Shown: positions 5,460 to 7,008 of the stretch, one piece after another
How the letters are laid out: the number at the start of each line of letters is the position of its first letter
Position numbering within the stretch: position 1 is the stretch's first letter
Assembly: GCA_027619145.1 (NCBI GenBank)
Contig: JAQCGA010000211.1
Location: forward strand, 1-7,008
Direction: 5' to 3'
DNA from: a bacterium
GTDB lineage: Bacteria; Latescibacterota; UBA2968; GCA-2709665
Length of the DNA: 7,008 bases
Made by a program: the position numbers and the translations under genes
Notes under the pieces: generated by a model
What the model was told of the DNA's origin: nothing
The model's database searches: none
The model's input: the letters and a program-made list of their open reading frames with translations, nothing else

Positions 5460-6704
5460 TTGGAAAACAGACGGAGAGTTGTGGTTACCGGCCTGGGTGT
5501 GCTCGCGCCCAATGGCATGAATACGGAAAGCTTCTGGGATGCCCTGCTCAACGGGCGCAGCGGGATCGATTGGATTCAGGGTTTCGATACATCCGACTTC
5601 CGCGTCAAAATTGGCGGTGAATTAAAAGGGTACGACCCGGAGAAATTCGGCGTGGATCGCAAGTTGGCTCGGCGCAACGACCTGTGTACACAATATGCTG
5701 TTTGCACTGCAAAAATGGCTGTAGAGGACTCTGGACTGGACCTCTCAGCAGAAGACCCGGAACGCATAGGCGTCATTTACGGTTCGGGCATTGGTGGCAT
5801 CTGGACCTTCGAGGAACAGCACACCGCCCACATGGAAAAAGGCCCCAGACGCATCAGCCCGTTCTTCATCCCAATGATGATTGCAGATATGACTTCTGGC
5901 CAGGTCTCCATTGTGCTGGGTGCCAAGGGCCCCAACTACACCACAGTTTCGGCCTGCTCTTCGGCGGCACACGCCATTGGAAACGCCTTCCGGGAAATTC
6001 GCGACAACGAAGCAGATATCATGGTCACCGGTGGCTCGGAAGCGGCCGTAAGCCCGATGTCTCTGGGCGGATTTGCCTCCATGAAAGCGCTTTCCACACG
6101 CAACGAAGAACCCCAAACCGCAAGCCGACCCTTCGATGCAGAACGCGACGGGTTCGTCCTCAGTGAAGGATCGGGAGGACTGGTGCTGGAAGAGTTGGAA
6201 CACGCCCGCGCGCGCGGCGCACGTATCTACGGCGAAATCGTAGGTGCCGGTTTTAGTGCAGATGCCTACCACATCACAGATATGGCCCCAGGCGGCGAGG
6301 GTGGCGTTCGAGCCATGCGCAGCGCCCTGAGACAAGCAAGCCTGAACCCTGAAGACATCAACTACATCAACGCACACGGCACCTCCACGCCCATTGGAGA
6401 CCGCACCGAAACAGCAGCCATAAAAACCCTTTTGGGCACACACGCAAAAAACGTAGCGGTCAGTTCCACCAAATCCATGACAGGCCACCTGCTGGGTGCC
6501 TCTGGTGCCATCGAAAGCATTGCCTGCCTGTTGGCCATTTATCACAGCAAAGTGCCGCCCACCATCAACTATAACACCCCGGAACCCGAATGCGATCTGG
6601 ACTATGTACCCAACCAGGCCAGAGAGATGAACGTGGATGTTGCCGTCAACAACTCTTTCGGATTCGGAGGGCACAACGCGGTTCTGGTAATGCGCAAGAT
6701 CTGA
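5460..6704 (+). CDS. fabF: Beta-ketoacyl-ACP synthase II
   Basis: FabF elongates acyl-ACP by decarboxylative condensation with malonyl-ACP. The 414-residue length is standard. The Cys-His-His triad is Cys166 in VSACSSA (163-169), His306 in NAHGTST (304-310) and His343 in TGHLLGASGA (341-350), with the conserved Lys338. The start region VVVTGLGVLAPNG (7-19) and the gating loop NNSFGFGGHN (397-406) are typical of the family. Translation begins at TTG 5460, supported by the Shine-Dalgarno at 5446-5452 and by the family N-terminus (RRRVVVTGLG) beginning within five residues. A rare TTG start may lower expression relative to acpP. FabB-type synthases share the triad, but position after acpP and before rnc argues for FabF. 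Confidence 0.97.
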   Translation: MENRRRVVVTGLGVLAPNGMNTESFWDALLNGRSGIDWIQGFDTSDFRVKIGGELKGYDPEKFGVDRKLARRNDLCTQYAVCTAKMAVEDSGLDLSAEDPERIGVIYGSGIGGIWTFEEQHTAHMEKGPRRISPFFIPMMIADMTSGQVSIVLGAKGPNYTTVSACSSAAHAIGNAFREIRDNEADIMVTGGSEAAVSPMSLGGFASMKALSTRNEEPQTASRPFDAERDGFVLSEGSGGLVLEELEHARARGARIYGEIVGAGFSADAYHITDMAPGGEGGVRAMRSALRQASLNPEDINYINAHGTSTPIGDRTETAAIKTLLGTHAKNVAVSSTKSMTGHLLGASGAIESIACLLAIYHSKVPPTINYNTPEPECDLDYVPNQAREMNVDVAVNNSFGFGGHNAVLVMRKI

Positions 6705-6758
6705 TCGAGACAGGCCGCTTGAAAACCCCATTTGCAACGTGTAGAAATTTTGCAGGAG

Positions 6759-6764
6759 AAGGAG
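6759..6764 (+). promoter_or_regulatory. Shine-Dalgarno site of rnc pointing to an AUU start
   Basis: AAGGAG, within a longer purine tract (6754-6764), lies exactly 7 nt upstream of ATT 6772. There is no ATG, GTG or TTG in the rnc frame between the in-frame TAG at 6742-6744 and codon TTG 6862, which lies within the conserved domain. Confidence 0.6.
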
Positions 6765-6771
6765 CCAGGTC

Positions 6772-7008
6772 ATTATACCCGGGAAAATCCTTCGCGCTCT
6801 GAAGCGTCTCTGGACCTCGGAGAGCCGGGAAGAAAAATCGCTGAAGCAACTCCAGGAACAGTTGAACTATCATTTCAACAACCCGGACCTTCTCACCCAG
6901 GCACTGAAACATCGTTCGTACGTCTACTCTGTAGACGAAGGCAGTATTACTTCCAATGAACGCCTCGAATTTCTGGGAGATGCGGTTCTGGACCTGCTGG
7001 TAACCGAG
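6772..7008 (+). CDS. rnc: Ribonuclease III, N-terminal part
   Basis: The frame running off the right edge encodes the start of RNase III, the double-strand-specific endonuclease that processes rRNA precursors and some mRNAs. Counting from ATT 6772, the 79 residues seen include a basic lead-in ([10 protein letters not shown]), [20 protein letters not shown] (31-50) and the catalytic signature [16 protein letters not shown] (62-77). In it, Glu63, Glu66 and Asp70 correspond to E. coli Glu38, Glu41 and Asp45. The rest of the nuclease domain and the dsRNA-binding domain lie outside. It starts 67 nt after fabF, a common neighbour in many bacteria. No ordinary start codon exists ahead of the conserved domain, so the start is assigned to AUU from the Shine-Dalgarno spacing; ATA 6775 or CTG 6799 are less well placed alternatives. 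Confidence 0.9.
   Translation, partial: MIPGKILRALKRLWTSESREEKSLKQLQEQLNYHFNNPDLLTQALKHRSYVYSVDEGSITSNERLEFLGDAVLDLLVTE

Noticed and set aside
5745..6773. 342-codon open frame on the - strand opposite fabF
   Set aside because: It is a mirror of fabF codon usage with no recognisable domain and no ribosome site of note.

Overview
The window holds a bacterial type II fatty-acid synthesis operon on the + strand, with a divergent fatty acyl-CoA reductase gene on the - strand at the left edge. The + strand order is ndk, yceD-like (DUF177), rpmF, fabH, fabD, fabG, acpP, fabF, rnc. The genes are closely packed: fabD and fabG overlap, and most other gaps are 12 to 67 nt. Two longer gaps, fabH-fabD (101 nt) and fabG-acpP (146 nt), each contain a long inverted repeat. 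No insertion sequence, CRISPR array, tRNA or rRNA was seen.

Layout. Bases 2-763 (-) encode the N-terminal 254 residues of a reductase of the plant/animal/Marinobacter FAR type, cut by the window edge. Bases 764-1057 are a divergent control region with a good sigma70-type promoter facing each way and two dyads between them. Bases 1058-2203 hold ndk, the DUF177 gene and rpmF. Bases 2252-6704 hold fabH, fabD, fabG, acpP and fabF. From 6772 to the right edge lies the start of rnc, which has a good Shine-Dalgarno sequence but no ATG, GTG or TTG start; an AUU start fits best.

How the genes work together. FabD loads malonyl groups onto ACP, FabH starts chains from acyl-CoA, FabG reduces the ketoacyl product and FabF elongates. 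The dehydratase and enoyl reductase steps are encoded elsewhere. The divergent reductase could draw on the acyl products to make fatty alcohol, for example for wax esters. L32, the DUF177 protein and RNase III are the usual partners of fab genes in many bacteria. plsX, commonly found between rpmF and fabH, is absent here.

Organism. GC content is moderate (low to mid 50s percent by eye), Shine-Dalgarno sites are canonical, and the ndk-DUF177-rpmF-fab-rnc order suggests a Gram-negative-type bacterium. The proteins look closest to the FCB group (Bacteroidota/Chlorobiota/Rhodothermota) or an uncultured neighbouring phylum such as Latescibacteria. This placement is inference from gene order and protein style and should be held loosely.
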